Positions 1-10,784 are shown, counted from the stretch's first letter. The stretch is 64,000 bases of DNA from Maridesulfovibrio ferrireducens (GCF_016342405.1 NZ_JAEINN010000002.1:124001-188000), one strand, 5' to 3'. Translations and numbers: made by a program. The notes: a model not told the origin generated them from the sequence alone.

Positions 1-1
1 A

Positions 2-2203
2 ATGCCGGATTGGATGGCGCATAAAGAAAAAGTTCACGTTAATGCCGAAATCGCAGCCATAAAGGGTTTACCCGGTAAGCGGCTGAAAATTATTCTCAAA
101 AATGTTCTGTGCACAACCTCACATAAAATTTCCGGCGAAAATCTTTCTGAAATGGTTAATGAAACAACCAAGCTTGCAGGATATCTGCTTTGGACATGGG
201 AAAAGCCCGATGTTTTTCCAGTAAAGGGACAGAAAGTAAGTCTGTTGATAAAAGTGAAACCTGTTCACGGTTTTAAAAATGCCGGTGTCTGGGATTATGA
301 CTTCTACAACAGAACTAAAAATATTTTTTATCGTTTTTATACTCGCGGACCGCTCAAAAATGGCGAACTGAAACCTGTTGATCCCGGTTTTGGGGAGCGG
401 CTGCGTGCAGATTTACGGCATCGAATTGTTAGTAATACGCCGTCAACTCAAGGCGGCGCAATTTTTCCTGCGCTTCTTACCGGAGACCGATTCTTTTTAT
501 CGAGAGATACAGTTGAACTTATCCGCAGGGCGGGAGTTTCGCATTTGCTAGCTTTGTCCGGTTTGCATGTCGGGTTTGTCGCATCAATCGGTTTTGCTTT
601 CGCATGGTTGATAGGTTTATTCTTTCCACAAATTTATTTGAAAATTCCACGAATGAAGTTGGCAGTTATTCTGGCAACGCCGTTTGTGCTCTTTTATTTA
701 TGGCTGGGGCAATTTTCCCCGTCTCTTTTGCGAGCTGTGTGCATGTTTGGATTCTGGGGTTTGCTGCTGCTTATGAATCGGGGCAGGGTGCTGCTCGATG
801 GTCTCTTTCTGGCGGTTGTGTTGATACTGGTTTTTTCACCGCTCAGTGCTTTTGATCTTGGATTTCAGCTTTCAGTGCTGGCTGTTGGTGGAATCTCTGT
901 TTTTTACCCATATTTTCAATCTATACTTCCTGCCGGAATAACTTTCATTGGTAAAATTTCCCGTTTCATACTGGCTATTCTGGCGGTCAGCCTTTGCGCG
1001 AATATTACTATCCTTCCGATTACAATCTGGAATTTCGGGGTGCTGATTCCTAATTTAGTTTTTAATGTTTTGTGGATTCCGCTTTTAGGCTTTTTCCTTA
1101 TGCCTGTTTGCGGAGTGGGCGGTCTTGTTCTGTCGTTTGTAAATACTGCTGTTTCTCAGAAGCTCTTTTTATTAGGTGCGACGTGTTTTGACGAAATGTT
1201 TTCTCTTGTGCGGACCGCCGTTTCTGCCGGATGGCTTCCCGAATACGCTTTCTATCGGCCTTTATGGCAAGATTTTATAATATATTATGTTCTGCTGTTG
1301 CTTTGTCTTTCACTTCAAAAAAGCAGAAAAGTAAAATTGACAGCATTTTGCATGATAGTTCTGCTGGTTGGTTCGCGTATCGGCGCAATGTATGAATCCG
1401 GTGAATTGCCGGGAATAGGTCCTGAATTTGTAAAAGTTGATTTGCTTGATACCGGACAGTCGCAAGGTCTTGTAATTACTGGACCAAAAGGAACAAGGAC
1501 CGTTGTTGACGGCGGCGGGTCATTCGGAGATTCTTTTGATATTGGTAGAGCCATTGTAGGACCTTGGCTGGCGAGCGGTCATTTGCCGAAAGTTGATAAT
1601 ATTATTCTTACCCATGCTGACAGGGATCATTGCGGTGGCCTTGCTTATCTGCTGGAAAAATTTGACGTCGGTCATTATTATTCCGATGGAAATATGCCCG
1701 AAGGAGTCATCGGTGAAAGGTTTAAAAAAGCTTTTGCTGAAAAGGAAGTGGTACCTGAAAAAGTTGAGCGCGGTGATGTCATTGAATTGGAACCGGGGTT
1801 ATTTTTGCAGATTCTTCATCCTGCTTCGGATTTTAAAGGAACAAAAAATAATCGTTCACTTTTTTTACGATTGGTTTGGAATGGCAAGGGGCTTATTTGC
1901 ATCTCGGGTGATGTAGAGAAATCAGGAATCAAGACACTGCTTCGCAATAACGATGATCTTTTTGCCGATGTATTAGTTTTACCGCATCACGGCAGTGCAG
2001 GGGCTTATTCCTCTGAATTGTATGGCAGAGTAAATCCAAAAATTGCTGTTGCGGCATGTGGTTTTCTAAATAGATATAAGTTTGTTGCAGATAAAGTTGA
2101 GTGCGAATTGCGGACTAGAAAGATCAAAATTTACAAGACTTCTGAAAAGGGTATGATTTCAGCAAAATGGAATAAGTCCGGGGAAATTATTATTCGACCT
2201 TGA
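2..2203 (+). CDS. comEC: ComEC/Rec2-type DNA uptake channel protein (5' end missing)
   Basis: Inner-membrane channel that passes single-stranded DNA into the cytoplasm during natural transformation. The visible 733 residues hold a DUF4131-like beta-rich region (about 1-140), a hydrophobic Competence domain with many membrane segments (about 150-440, including SHLLALSGLHVGF, the family hallmark), and a C-terminal metallo-beta-lactamase-like domain (about 470-733) with the metal motif THADRDHCGG near residue 540 and LPHHGS near 660. The usual one or two N-terminal membrane helices before DUF4131 are absent, so the gene almost certainly starts left of the window and the first ATG is internal. 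No other competence genes are visible here. Confidence 0.9.
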   Translation: MPDWMAHKEKVHVNAEIAAIKGLPGKRLKIILKNVLCTTSHKISGENLSEMVNETTKLAGYLLWTWEKPDVFPVKGQKVSLLIKVKPVHGFKNAGVWDYDFYNRTKNIFYRFYTRGPLKNGELKPVDPGFGERLRADLRHRIVSNTPSTQGGAIFPALLTGDRFFLSRDTVELIRRAGVSHLLALSGLHVGFVASIGFAFAWLIGLFFPQIYLKIPRMKLAVILATPFVLFYLWLGQFSPSLLRAVCMFGFWGLLLLMNRGRVLLDGLFLAVVLILVFSPLSAFDLGFQLSVLAVGGISVFYPYFQSILPAGITFIGKISRFILAILAVSLCANITILPITIWNFGVLIPNLVFNVLWIPLLGFFLMPVCGVGGLVLSFVNTAVSQKLFLLGATCFDEMFSLVRTAVSAGWLPEYAFYRPLWQDFIIYYVLLLLCLSLQKSRKVKLTAFCMIVLLVGSRIGAMYESGELPGIGPEFVKVDLLDTGQSQGLVITGPKGTRTVVDGGGSFGDSFDIGRAIVGPWLASGHLPKVDNIILTHADRDHCGGLAYLLEKFDVGHYYSDGNMPEGVIGERFKKAFAEKEVVPEKVERGDVIELEPGLFLQILHPASDFKGTKNNRSLFLRLVWNGKGLICISGDVEKSGIKTLLRNNDDLFADVLVLPHHGSAGAYSSELYGRVNPKIAVAACGFLNRYKFVADKVECELRTRKIKIYKTSEKGMISAKWNKSGEIIIRP

Positions 2204-2326
2204 AATTTATGAATTTCTATGTTTTTGATTAAGAACATAACTTGATTTTGATGCTTAAAAGTGACAGAGTTTTGTGGTATGATATTCTGTTTTAATTTCA
2301 GTTAGCTTTAATGGAGGTGCGTCTGC

Positions 2327-2725
2327 ATGCGAATGCTTATTGTTGACGATGATTTTTACTGCCGCAATATGTTGCATGAGATCATGAAGCCTTACGCTCA
2401 ATGTGATATTGCAGTTAATGGCGAAGAGGCTGTATTTGCTTTCAAAAAAGCCCTTGAGGATGATAAAAGGTACGATTTAGTTTGCCTTGATCTCGTCATG
2501 CCGGAAATGGATGGGCAGCAGGCTCTTCGGGAAATAAGATCAATTGAGAAAGATTTTAAAGTTAATGGGGATGACGAAGTTAAAGTTATCGTGACAACGA
2601 TGCTTGATGATCGCAAGGAAACCCACGATGCTTTCTTCCTCGGAGGAGCGACCTCTTATCTGGTTAAGCCTATTGAGGAAGCTAAGTTGTTAAAAGAAAT
2701 GAAAAATTTAGGTTTTTCAGTGTAA
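2327..2725 (+). CDS. Single-domain response regulator (CheY-like receiver)
   Basis: A 132-residue stand-alone receiver domain. The acidic pocket is D7-D8, the phospho-acceptor is D55 in the stretch CLDLVMPEMDG, the switch Thr is T90/T91, and K114 lies in the YLVKPIEE loop, so all catalytic residues are present. There is no output domain, so it should act by protein-protein contact, as in CheY or Spo0F. A GGAGGT ribosome site lies 8-9 bases before the ATG. No histidine kinase adjoins it, so its partner is unknown. A strong terminator follows, making it a monocistronic gene. Confidence 0.9.
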   Translation: MRMLIVDDDFYCRNMLHEIMKPYAQCDIAVNGEEAVFAFKKALEDDKRYDLVCLDLVMPEMDGQQALREIRSIEKDFKVNGDDEVKVIVTTMLDDRKETHDAFFLGGATSYLVKPIEEAKLLKEMKNLGFSV

Positions 2726-2811
2726 TTAAAGTTGGTCTTGGCAATTTGATTTACGAGTATATTGCTGAGAGATAAATTTTTTTAAGCTTTATTATTTACC
2801 TGAAAAGATTT

Positions 2812-2843
2812 GAAATCCGCAGCATTTGTTGCGGATTTTTTTT
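2812..2843 (+). terminator. Rho-independent terminator after the response regulator
   Basis: The stem AAATCCGCA / TGCGGATTT with a short loop is followed by a run of eight T. It ends the response-regulator transcript. Confidence 0.85.
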
Positions 2844-2985
2844 GCTTAATTTTTTATAGTGTATTATTTAAAGACGTTATAGATGTAGAACTGAATTGAA
2901 GTTCCTTAGGAAGTGGTCTATTGTGTCCTATTCAAATTAAGTTTTATCCGCCCTTTGTTGGCGTACTATATAAGGTTCTTAAATA

Positions 2986-4176
2986 ATGTCTCAAATTTTA
3001 GGTGTTAAATTTAACGATTTCGGTCAGATATACTATTTTTCTTCCGGGCCTTTTGTTGTCCGCGAAGGACATTCAGTAATCGTAAAGACTGAACAGGGGA
3101 TGGGGCTTGGCAAAGTCTTTGTTGTTCAACAGGATTTGCCGGAAGACATCACTGAAGATTCAGTCAAAACAATATATCGTCTCGCAGGTGAAGAAGATCT
3201 GGTTATCGACGGTGAAAATAAAGATTTATCTCGCAATGCACTCAGGTTCTGTAAGGGATGCATTGAGGGTCAAAAGCTTGAAATGAAACTTGTTGATGTT
3301 GAGGTTTTCTTTGATCGCAGCAAGATGATTTTCTATTTTACCGCTCCCGGAAGAATCGATTTTCGTGAGCTGGTTAAAGATCTGGTTAAAGAATACAGAA
3401 CACGTATTGAACTTAGACAGATCGGTGTCCGGCATGAAACTCAGATGCTTGGCGCAATAGGTAATTGTGGGCAGATTTGTTGTTGTCGTCGGTTTATGCG
3501 TAAATTTATGCCCGTTACTATCCGCATGGCAAAAGAGCAGAATCTTTTTCTCAATCCGACAAAAATATCCGGTATATGCGGTCGTCTTTTGTGTTGTCTT
3601 TCTTTTGAACAGGAAAATTATGAGCAGTTTCACAAACGTTGTCCAAAAATTGGTAAACGTTACAATACTGCGCATGGAAATGTTAAGGTAACACGGACTA
3701 ATTTCTTCAGGAATACTTTGACTATCCTGCCGGAAGTTGGGGATGAAATTGAAGTTTGTCTTGATGAGTGGCCGGATGTTTTGAAAGCTACATCTCCGGA
3801 CCAGCTTGTAAAAAAAGAACTTCCGAAAGATGATTTAGATTTTGAAAGTAACGAGCCGCAAACTCAAATTAATTATAATGATCGAGACAGATCAAGTAAG
3901 CCGGCAGCTTCCGGGCGTGCAGATCGTCCCGAACGTCCTCGTGCCGCAAGGCCGGAGCGCCCTCGTCCAGCTAGGCCGGAACGTCCGCGTCCTGAAAAAA
4001 AGAAGCGTCCTTTTGTAAGCAGTGACAGTCCTGAACCTGTTGCAGAGCGGGATCGGGTTGTTTCAGAGCCGGTCAATAAGTCTGAGGCAGAAGCTCAAGA
4101 TAAAAAAACTGTCTCTAGAAATCGCCGTCCTTCAAGGCGCAGGCGCAGAAAAAAACCTGCAGGTGGCGATTCATAA
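2986..4176 (+). CDS. ricT: PSP1 domain protein, RicT/YaaT-like
   Basis: The first 270 or so residues match the PSP1 family (RicT/YaaT), which in Bacillus joins RicA and RicF in an Fe-S-bearing complex acting on RNA processing. The conserved cysteine-rich core is visible: GNCGQICCCRRFM near residue 157 and GICGRLLCCLSFE near 195. The last 120 residues are a disordered, strongly basic tail with repeats of the form RPERPRPA, ending in an arginine/lysine-rich patch, which suggests nucleic-acid contact. It lies directly upstream of metG in the same direction, an arrangement also seen elsewhere. The function in this lineage is inferred from the family only, and the symbol is tentative. Confidence 0.8.
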   Translation: MSQILGVKFNDFGQIYYFSSGPFVVREGHSVIVKTEQGMGLGKVFVVQQDLPEDITEDSVKTIYRLAGEEDLVIDGENKDLSRNALRFCKGCIEGQKLEMKLVDVEVFFDRSKMIFYFTAPGRIDFRELVKDLVKEYRTRIELRQIGVRHETQMLGAIGNCGQICCCRRFMRKFMPVTIRMAKEQNLFLNPTKISGICGRLLCCLSFEQENYEQFHKRCPKIGKRYNTAHGNVKVTRTNFFRNTLTILPEVGDEIEVCLDEWPDVLKATSPDQLVKKELPKDDLDFESNEPQTQINYNDRDRSSKPAASGRADRPERPRAARPERPRPARPERPRPEKKKRPFVSSDSPEPVAERDRVVSEPVNKSEAEAQDKKTVSRNRRPSRRRRRKKPAGGDS

Positions 4177-4254
4177 AAACTAAAGAAAACTAGATTTGAT
4201 TATCTTCGGGTTGTCGGCTATATGGCGGGCAGTTCGTGAGAAGTTAATAACCTT

Positions 4255-4297
4255 GCGGCCGGTGAAAGTAATAATACTCATCCGGCTGCATGTTTTT
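4255..4297 (+). terminator. Possible terminator between the PSP1 gene and metG
   Basis: An 8-bp stem GCGGCCGG / CCGGCTGC with a 19-base loop is followed by ATGTTTTTG. The loop is long and the T run short, so this is moderate evidence. Confidence 0.4.
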
Positions 4298-4404
4298 GTA
4301 TGTAGTGTCTTTTTCCAGCTTTGTTTTAATGCGGAATTTTTAACACGCTGAATTTAAGGCTGTTAATTGCGCTGTTTTTGTCACCGTAACAGGAGAGATC
4401 GATT

Positions 4405-6342
4405 TTGGATTCGTTTTTTATTACAACTCCCATTTACTACGTTAATGCCAAGCCTCATCTTGGTCATGCCTACACGACAATTCTTGCTGACTCCATGAAA
4501 CGGTTTCACAAGCTAATGGGAGATGATACTTATTTTCTCACTGGAACGGATGAACACGGTGATAAAATAGTTCAAGCTGCGGAAAAAGGCGGACAAACTC
4601 CAAGTGAGTACGTTGACGAAATCAGTGCCCTGTTTAGAAATCTTTGGCCTGATTTGCAGGTTGAAAACGATGACTTTATCCGGACTACAGAAAAACGCCA
4701 TATTAAGTGCGTTCAAGAAGTTTTGCAAAAAGTTTATGATAAAGGTGATATTTATTTCGGAGAATACGGCGGACATTATTGTTTCGGCTGTGAAAGATTT
4801 TATACCGAAAAAGAACTCGTTGATGGTAAATGTCCTCAGCATGAAACAAAGCCTGAATATATAGCTGAGAAAAACTATTTCTTCAAAATGTCTAAATATC
4901 AGGACTGGCTTATCGGGCATATTAATGCCAATCCAGATTTTATCCGTCCTGAAAGATACCGCAACGAAGTCATGAGCCTTCTTAAATCAGGTGCTCTTGA
5001 AGATTTATGTATTTCACGCCCCAAAAGTCGCCTCGAGTGGGGCATTGAACTCCCATTTGATAAAGATTTCGTTACATATGTATGGTTTGACGCTTTAATC
5101 AACTATATCACAGCACTTGATTATCCAAAGGGTGACAAGTTTAAAAAATTCTGGCCTTCTGCCAACCACCTTGTTGCTAAAGATATTCTCAAACCGCATG
5201 CTGTTTTCTGGCCTACAATGCTTAAAGCCGCTGAAATTGAGCCTTATCAGAATCTTAATGTGCATGGATATTGGCTGATTAAAGATACCAAGATGTCTAA
5301 ATCGCTCGGAAATGTTGTTGAGCCGCTTGAAATGGCTCAAAAATACGGGGTTAATGCTTTCCGTTATTTTCTCATGCGTGAGATGGTTTTCGGTAATGAT
5401 TCAAGTTTTTCTGAAGAAGCTCTCGTAGGCCGGCTTAATGCGGATCTGGCAAACGATCTTGGAAATCTTTTCAGCAGAACTTTAGCTATGACTCACAAGT
5501 ACTTTGGTGGGTTGGTTCCGGCCGAAGGCGAAGAGGGTGAAGAAGACTGCAATATTAAAAATATTGGACGCACCAGCATGGCTGCTTTTCAGCAGAACTT
5601 TTTGGAAGCTAAGTTTTCAAGAGGTTTAGAATCGTTATGGGAGCTTGTGCGCGGGCTGAATAAATATATAGATACAACGCAGCCTTGGACTCTCTATAAA
5701 GAAGAAAATCTTTCTCGTCTTGGCACCGTAATGTATGTTCTTCTTGAGAATATGCGTAAAATTGCTGTCCACTTGTGGCCGGTAATGCCTGAAGCCAGTG
5801 AAAAAATGTTGGCCGAGCTTGGAATTACTTTCCGTCCTGAGAAAGTTAATCTTCAAGGAGAAGTTGATGTATGGGGTCTTCTTGAGCTTGGTACGGAAGT
5901 AGCCAGCAAGTCGAATCTTTTCCCAAGAGTTGAGTTTGAAAAAACTCCTCCTGTAGAAAAGAAAAAGAGTGAGAAGTCTGCCAAAAAAACTAAAGAAGTA
6001 AAAACTGCGATTGAGGGAATTATTGAATTTCCTGATTTCCAGAAAGTAGATATGCGAATTGGAACGGTTCTTTCCGTTGCCAAGCACCCTGATGCCGACA
6101 AATTGCTGATAGTGAAAATTGATACCGGAGATGAAAAGCCGCGTCAGGTTGTTGCCGGATTAGCCGAGTTTTTCTCTCCCGAAGATCTTGAAGGCAAGCA
6201 GGTTGTAGTCGTGGTTAACCTTAAACCTCGTAAACTTAGAGGTGAGGTATCACAAGGAATGATTTTAGCTGTCCGCAACGGGGACGGGATGGAGCTGCTG
6301 ACTGTTACAGCCGGTGTTGCTAACGGGTCTAAGGTTTCCTAA
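4405..6342 (+). CDS. metG: Methionyl-tRNA synthetase
   Basis: Charges tRNA-Met with methionine using ATP. It is a class I synthetase of 645 residues: the HIGH-type motif is H18-L-G-H21 and the KMSKS loop is at 296-300. A single zinc knuckle (CFGC near 126, CPQH near 143) places it in the one-knuckle group. The C-terminal 105 residues form an EMAP-II/Trbp111-type tRNA-binding OB fold (FQKVDMRIGTV onward), joined by a lysine-rich linker. The start is TTG at 4405, chosen because AGGAGAG lies 7 bases upstream and the next residues (DSFFITTPIYYVN) are the conserved N-terminus. A terminator follows. Confidence 0.97.
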   Translation: MDSFFITTPIYYVNAKPHLGHAYTTILADSMKRFHKLMGDDTYFLTGTDEHGDKIVQAAEKGGQTPSEYVDEISALFRNLWPDLQVENDDFIRTTEKRHIKCVQEVLQKVYDKGDIYFGEYGGHYCFGCERFYTEKELVDGKCPQHETKPEYIAEKNYFFKMSKYQDWLIGHINANPDFIRPERYRNEVMSLLKSGALEDLCISRPKSRLEWGIELPFDKDFVTYVWFDALINYITALDYPKGDKFKKFWPSANHLVAKDILKPHAVFWPTMLKAAEIEPYQNLNVHGYWLIKDTKMSKSLGNVVEPLEMAQKYGVNAFRYFLMREMVFGNDSSFSEEALVGRLNADLANDLGNLFSRTLAMTHKYFGGLVPAEGEEGEEDCNIKNIGRTSMAAFQQNFLEAKFSRGLESLWELVRGLNKYIDTTQPWTLYKEENLSRLGTVMYVLLENMRKIAVHLWPVMPEASEKMLAELGITFRPEKVNLQGEVDVWGLLELGTEVASKSNLFPRVEFEKTPPVEKKKSEKSAKKTKEVKTAIEGIIEFPDFQKVDMRIGTVLSVAKHPDADKLLIVKIDTGDEKPRQVVAGLAEFFSPEDLEGKQVVVVVNLKPRKLRGEVSQGMILAVRNGDGMELLTVTAGVANGSKVS

Positions 6343-6361
6343 TTAAATTATGTTGCAAAAT

Positions 6362-6395
6362 AAAAAGGCAGATCATTTTTGATCTGCCTTTTTTA
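6362..6395. terminator. Bidirectional terminator between metG and slyX
   Basis: The stem AAAAAGGCAGATCA / TGATCTGCCTTTTTT serves metG on the plus strand and the convergent slyX homologue on the minus strand. Confidence 0.85.
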
Positions 6396-6409
6396 TGGTC
6401 TATCGATTT

Positions 6410-6637
6410 CTAGCTGTAATGTGGCGGTGGAACATCTTCTATATTGCCTGATGCTGAGGCTATATCTTTTAGATCTTTCATTTGTCCGGCAAGGATATCA
6501 ATTTTTTTTTCGAGTTCTGAAATTTGATTCTGCTGTGCAATAATGAAGACGTTCATGTCTTCAATTATCCTGTCCTGCATTGCAAGACTGGTTTCCAAGG
6601 TTTCAATTCGGTCTTCAAGTTTGTTTGGGGTATTCAT
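6410..6637 (-). CDS. slyX: SlyX family protein
   Basis: A small predicted coiled-coil protein (75 residues from the ATG at 6637; a TTG seven codons upstream is possible but neither start has a clear ribosome site). The heptad pattern LEDRIETLETSLAMQDRIIEDMN and the terminal PPPHYS are characteristic of the SlyX family. The biochemical role of the family is unknown. It may be co-transcribed with the 88-residue and FeoA-like genes upstream on the same strand, though 135 bases separate it from them. Confidence 0.75.
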   Translation of the reverse strand: MNTPNKLEDRIETLETSLAMQDRIIEDMNVFIIAQQNQISELEKKIDILAGQMKDLKDIASASGNIEDVPPPHYS

Positions 6638-6772
6638 GGGTTCAAAGTGCCAGAACAAAGAGTATAAGGCAATTGTCTAATGATTAATAAATTATATTAT
6701 ACTGAAATAATAGATTAAAATATATGTAGATGGATGATTTAATAGCTGAAAAGGGGCTGGTGAGCGGGGGAG

Positions 6773-7039
6773 TTAAGCTTTTTTATTGTCAGGAATGTCG
6801 TAAGGAACTGATGCCCCGTCTATAACAATGTTAACGATTCTTCCTTCGGTTTTTTCGATATAGTTTTTGTAACTGTTGAGTGAGTTCATGGTGGAAACTG
6901 TATCTTGAGTATTCGACCAGACTCCTTGAAATTTTTGCAGTTGATCATGAAGTTTTTTCATTTCACGAAGATCTGCGGAAAAGCGAGAGGAGTCATTCGC
7001 TAAAATTTCTACGGCTCGCCATTTTGTGTTAGAGTCCAT
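6773..7039 (-). CDS. Hypothetical protein, coiled-coil type
   Basis: An 88-residue, mostly helical, charged protein of no recognised family. It follows the FeoA-like gene with an 11-base gap on the same strand, so they probably share a transcript. A GAGAGAAC stretch precedes the ATG and may be the ribosome site. No signal peptide or membrane segment is visible. The function cannot be inferred beyond the linkage to the FeoA-like gene. Confidence 0.6.
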   Translation of the reverse strand: MDSNTKWRAVEILANDSSRFSADLREMKKLHDQLQKFQGVWSNTQDTVSTMNSLNSYKNYIEKTEGRIVNIVIDGASVPYDIPDNKKA

Positions 7040-7050
7040 AGTTCTCTCGC

Positions 7051-7311
7051 TTAATCACAGCATCCGCATATCGGGATAGCTAAAATCTTGTTAGCCATTT
7101 CTTTTCCCAGCGCGTATTCAGAGGAGCGAATTCTTATGGTCATTCTTCCACAATTTCTAAGCACATTTATAATGGTACCTGGAATAATACCCATGGAAAG
7201 CAGTCTGCTACAGAAGCATCTGCCTCCTTGTAAACTGATAACCCTTACTGACACACCTTCCTTATAACAGGATAGTGGTCTTGGCTTTGTTGTGTCTGGT
7301 AGTACGTTCAT
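7051..7311 (-). CDS. feoA: FeoA domain protein
   Basis: An 86-residue protein with an SH3-like FeoA fold: GVSVRVISLQGG, then SRLLSMGIIPGTIINVL, then the typical C-terminal strand GKEMANKILAIPI. FeoA is the small cytoplasmic partner of the FeoB ferrous iron channel, but no feoB is nearby, so this is a stand-alone FeoA-like protein that may instead act as a regulator or adaptor. The C-terminus ends in CGCCD and internal cysteines are present, which is unusual for FeoA and might bind metal. No clear Fur box was identified upstream. Confidence 0.8.
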   Translation of the reverse strand: MNVLPDTTKPRPLSCYKEGVSVRVISLQGGRCFCSRLLSMGIIPGTIINVLRNCGRMTIRIRSSEYALGKEMANKILAIPICGCCD

Positions 7312-7479
7312 TGCAATTGATATTTAAATTCATTTAGACTGTTTGTCAATGTCCTAATTCGTTTGGAACTGAAAAAGACGGGAATTCGAGACTTGCTCAT
7401 CTGCGAGTAATGTTTTATGGCTTTCTGTCACTTAAAAGTCCTAAAGATAATATCTCAAACCAATATTTGGGTGGAGTTT

Positions 7480-10400
7480 ATGCCTAAACGCACTGATATC
7501 AAGAAAATTATGCTTATCGGCTCCGGGCCGATTGTAATTGGCCAGGCCTGTGAATTCGATTATTCCGGAACTCAGGCTCTTAAAGCTCTTAAAGAAGAAG
7601 GTTACGAAGTAATACTCGTAAACTCTAATCCTGCCACAATAATGACCGACCCTCATCTGGCCGATCGTACATATATAGAACCGATTGAGCCTGGAACTGT
7701 TGCTAAAATTATTGAAAAAGAAAGACCTGACGCTCTACTGCCTACTCTTGGCGGACAGACTGCTCTGAATACTGCGCTTGCAGTGGCTGAGATGGGTGTT
7801 CTTGAAAAGTACGGCGTTGAACTTATCGGTGCATCTGTTGATGTCATTGAGAAGGCTGAAAGTAGAGAGCTTTTCCGTGCAGCAATGGAAAAGATTAATC
7901 TCAAAGTTCCTTTCAGCGGTATTGCCCGTAATATTGATGACGTGCGCTATTGGGGTAAAAAGATAAATTTCCCGATTATTATCCGTCCTGCATTTACTTT
8001 AGGTGGTACCGGCGGCGGTGTTGCTTATAATATGGAAGATCTCGAAGATATCGCCATGCAGGGAATTTCCGCAAGTTTACAAAGTGAAGTTATGCTCGAA
8101 GAATCCATTTTAGGATGGAAAGAATACGAGCTGGAAGTAATGCGTGACAAAAAAGATAACTGCGTAATTATTTGCTCCATTGAAAATATTGATCCCATGG
8201 GAGTCCATACTGGTGACTCCATAACTGTTGCCCCGGCTCAGACTCTTACTGATGTGGAATATCAGCTTTTGAGGGATGCTTCTCTCGCCATTATGCGTGA
8301 AATCGGTGTTGAAACCGGTGGATCAAATGTTCAGTTTGCAATTAATCCTGCAAATGGCGAACTTGCAATAATCGAGATGAATCCACGGGTTTCCAGATCT
8401 TCAGCTCTTGCTTCCAAAGCAACTGGATTCCCTATTGCCAAAATTGCGGCTAAGCTCGCTGTCGGTTATACTCTCGATGAAATTCCTAATGACATCACCC
8501 GCGAGACAATGGCTTCTTTCGAACCTACCATTGACTATTGCGTAATAAAAATTCCTCGTTTCACCTTTGAAAAATTCCCGGGAGCCGAAGATTACCTCAC
8601 CACAGCTATGAAGAGTGTTGGTGAAACCATGGCAATCGGACGTACTTTCAAAGAAGCTTTGCAGAAAGGTCTTAGATCTTTAGAAGTCGGCATGCCCGGT
8701 TTCGGTAAGAATTTCGAAAAACCTGAGATAGACCGTGAAGAGTTGATTCGACTTATGCGTAAGCCTAACTCAAAACGTATTTTTGCACTTCGCGATGCCT
8801 TCCTCTGCGGTTTCACTGTAGAAGAGATATTCGATATCTGTAAAATAGATCCTTGGTATTTAAATCAGTTTGAAGAGCTTGTTCGTTTTGAAGAGCAACT
8901 TAAGGCTTTCACTCTTGAAATCGGTATGTATTCTGAAAATGCAGAAATTCCGGCAATGCTAAAAAAAGCTAAAGAGTTAGGTTATTCCGATCCGCAGCTG
9001 GCCACTCTCTGGAAAAAAACTGAAGAAGAAGTCAGAATATTCCGAAAAAATCTCGAAATCAAACCTACATATTATCTGGTTGATACTTGCGCCGCAGAAT
9101 TTGAAGCCTATACTCCTTACTTCTACTCTACTTATGAGTCAGGGCAGGAAGCGGAGCCTATGGAAGGCCGTAAGGTAATGATTCTGGGAGGCGGTCCTAA
9201 CAGAATCGGACAGGGAATTGAATTTGACTATTGTTGTTGTCATTCCGCTTTTGCTCTTGAAGAGATGGGCGTTAAGTCAATTATGGTCAACTCCAACCCC
9301 GAAACGGTATCAACTGATTATGATACTTCAGATCGACTTTATTTTGAGCCGCTTACTTATGAAGATGTTCTTAATATTATTGAGTTTGAAAAACCTGATG
9401 GAATTATCGTTCAGTTCGGTGGTCAGACTCCGCTCAATCTGGCCATTCCTCTACTGAAAGCAGGGGTTAAAATCCTTGGAACTTCACCGGACAGTATTGA
9501 CCGTGCTGAAGACAGAGAGAGATTCCAAGCTCTTCTTCATAAGCTTGATCTGAAGCAGCCTGCAAACGGAACAGCCCGTTCACTTGAAGATGCTCAGAAA
9601 ATAGCTACTGAATTGACGTATCCTTTAGTGCTTCGTCCTTCCTATGTTCTGGGCGGACGGGGAATGGATATTGTTTACAGTGATGATGAATTTGAATCAT
9701 ATTTCCGCGAAGCATCGGTTGTTTCTCCTGAACATCCTATTTTGATAGATAAGTTCCTTGAGAATGCTGTCGAAGTAGATGTTGATGCTCTTTCTGATGG
9801 CGAGCAGACTTATGTAGCAGGCGTTATGGAACATATTGAGGAAGCAGGAATTCATTCCGGTGACTCCGCATGTGTACTTCCGCCTCATACGCTGAGCCCT
9901 GAAATAGTAAAAGAAATTGAACGGCAGACGATTGCTCTCGCGGCAGAGCTTGAAATTGTCGGATTAATGAATATTCAGTTCGCGGTTAAAGACAATGTTG
10001 TTTATATCATTGAAGTTAATCCCAGAGCATCAAGAACAGTTCCTTTTGTTAGTAAAGCAACAGGAATTCAGCTTGCAAAGTTTGCAACCAGAGTAATGCT
10101 CGGCGAAAAACTTTCTGATTTAGATCCTTGGTCTCTCCGTAAAGAAGGTTTTTACTCCGTTAAAGAAGCGGTCTTTCCTTTTAACAAATTCCCGAATGTT
10201 GATGTAAAGCTTGGACCTGAAATGCGTTCTACCGGTGAAGTTATGGGTATGGATGTTCTGCCCGGACTTGCTTTCATGAAAGCTCAACTCGGAGCCGGAC
10301 TTAAACTTCCGCTTGAGGGAACTGTTTTTATCTCTGTTAAAGACCGTGATAAAGAGGGGATTGTTTCTACGGCTCAGATTTTTAAAGAACTCGGATTTAA

Positions 10401-10719
10401 GATCCTTTCTACCGGAGGCACAGCGACCTTCCTTAATGAAAAGGGAATTGAAACTGAAAGAATTCTTAAGGTGAATGAAGGGCGACCTCATGTTGTTGAT
10501 TACATAAAAAATAACGACATTGATCTTTTAATAAATACGCCATCCGACAAAAAAACGGTTTCTGATTCGAAAGAAATCAGGCAGACCGCTTTGTTGTACG
10601 GGTTAGCATATACAACGACAGTAGCTGGCGCGCATGCCATGGCTTTAGCCATAAAAGAGCATCGCGGCACTGGGCTGGATGTACGGTGTTTACAGCATTA
10701 CCATAACATGGAAAAATAA
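7480..10719 (+). CDS. carB: Carbamoyl-phosphate synthase large subunit
   Basis: Makes carbamoyl phosphate from bicarbonate, ATP and ammonia delivered by CarA, feeding pyrimidine and arginine synthesis. At 1079 residues it is full length. Two homologous ATP-grasp halves are visible: the first begins at [22 protein letters not shown], the second at [21 protein letters not shown]. The C-terminal 140 residues form the MGS-like allosteric domain ([25 protein letters not shown]). The start was set at ATG 7480, preceded by GGGTGGAG; an in-frame ATG 21 codons upstream is less likely. carA is not in the window. Confidence 0.97.
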   Translation: MPKRTDIKKIMLIGSGPIVIGQACEFDYSGTQALKALKEEGYEVILVNSNPATIMTDPHLADRTYIEPIEPGTVAKIIEKERPDALLPTLGGQTALNTALAVAEMGVLEKYGVELIGASVDVIEKAESRELFRAAMEKINLKVPFSGIARNIDDVRYWGKKINFPIIIRPAFTLGGTGGGVAYNMEDLEDIAMQGISASLQSEVMLEESILGWKEYELEVMRDKKDNCVIICSIENIDPMGVHTGDSITVAPAQTLTDVEYQLLRDASLAIMREIGVETGGSNVQFAINPANGELAIIEMNPRVSRSSALASKATGFPIAKIAAKLAVGYTLDEIPNDITRETMASFEPTIDYCVIKIPRFTFEKFPGAEDYLTTAMKSVGETMAIGRTFKEALQKGLRSLEVGMPGFGKNFEKPEIDREELIRLMRKPNSKRIFALRDAFLCGFTVEEIFDICKIDPWYLNQFEELVRFEEQLKAFTLEIGMYSENAEIPAMLKKAKELGYSDPQLATLWKKTEEEVRIFRKNLEIKPTYYLVDTCAAEFEAYTPYFYSTYESGQEAEPMEGRKVMILGGGPNRIGQGIEFDYCCCHSAFALEEMGVKSIMVNSNPETVSTDYDTSDRLYFEPLTYEDVLNIIEFEKPDGIIVQFGGQTPLNLAIPLLKAGVKILGTSPDSIDRAEDRERFQALLHKLDLKQPANGTARSLEDAQKIATELTYPLVLRPSYVLGGRGMDIVYSDDEFESYFREASVVSPEHPILIDKFLENAVEVDVDALSDGEQTYVAGVMEHIEEAGIHSGDSACVLPPHTLSPEIVKEIERQTIALAAELEIVGLMNIQFAVKDNVVYIIEVNPRASRTVPFVSKATGIQLAKFATRVMLGEKLSDLDPWSLRKEGFYSVKEAVFPFNKFPNVDVKLGPEMRSTGEVMGMDVLPGLAFMKAQLGAGLKLPLEGTVFISVKDRDKEGIVSTAQIFKELGFKILSTGGTATFLNEKGIETERILKVNEGRPHVVDYIKNNDIDLLINTPSDKKTVSDSKEIRQTALLYGLAYTTTVAGAHAMALAIKEHRGTGLDVRCLQHYHNMEK

Positions 10720-10784
10720 ACTGGAAATTATCGGGCCGGGCACATGCTCCGGTCCTTTCCTTTTTGAATACAAGAGCAGGAAAT

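Noticed and set aside
3226-3675. 149-residue frame antisense to the PSP1 gene
   Set aside because: Lies wholly inside a well-supported gene, and its composition is what the reverse strand of that gene would give.
7312-7479. Regulatory attenuator or PyrR-type leader before carB
   Set aside because: Only a 5-bp stem near 7390 is visible, with no T run and no PyrR-binding consensus.
10120-10491. 123-residue frame antisense to carB
   Set aside because: Shadow of a conserved domain; no ribosome site or family match.
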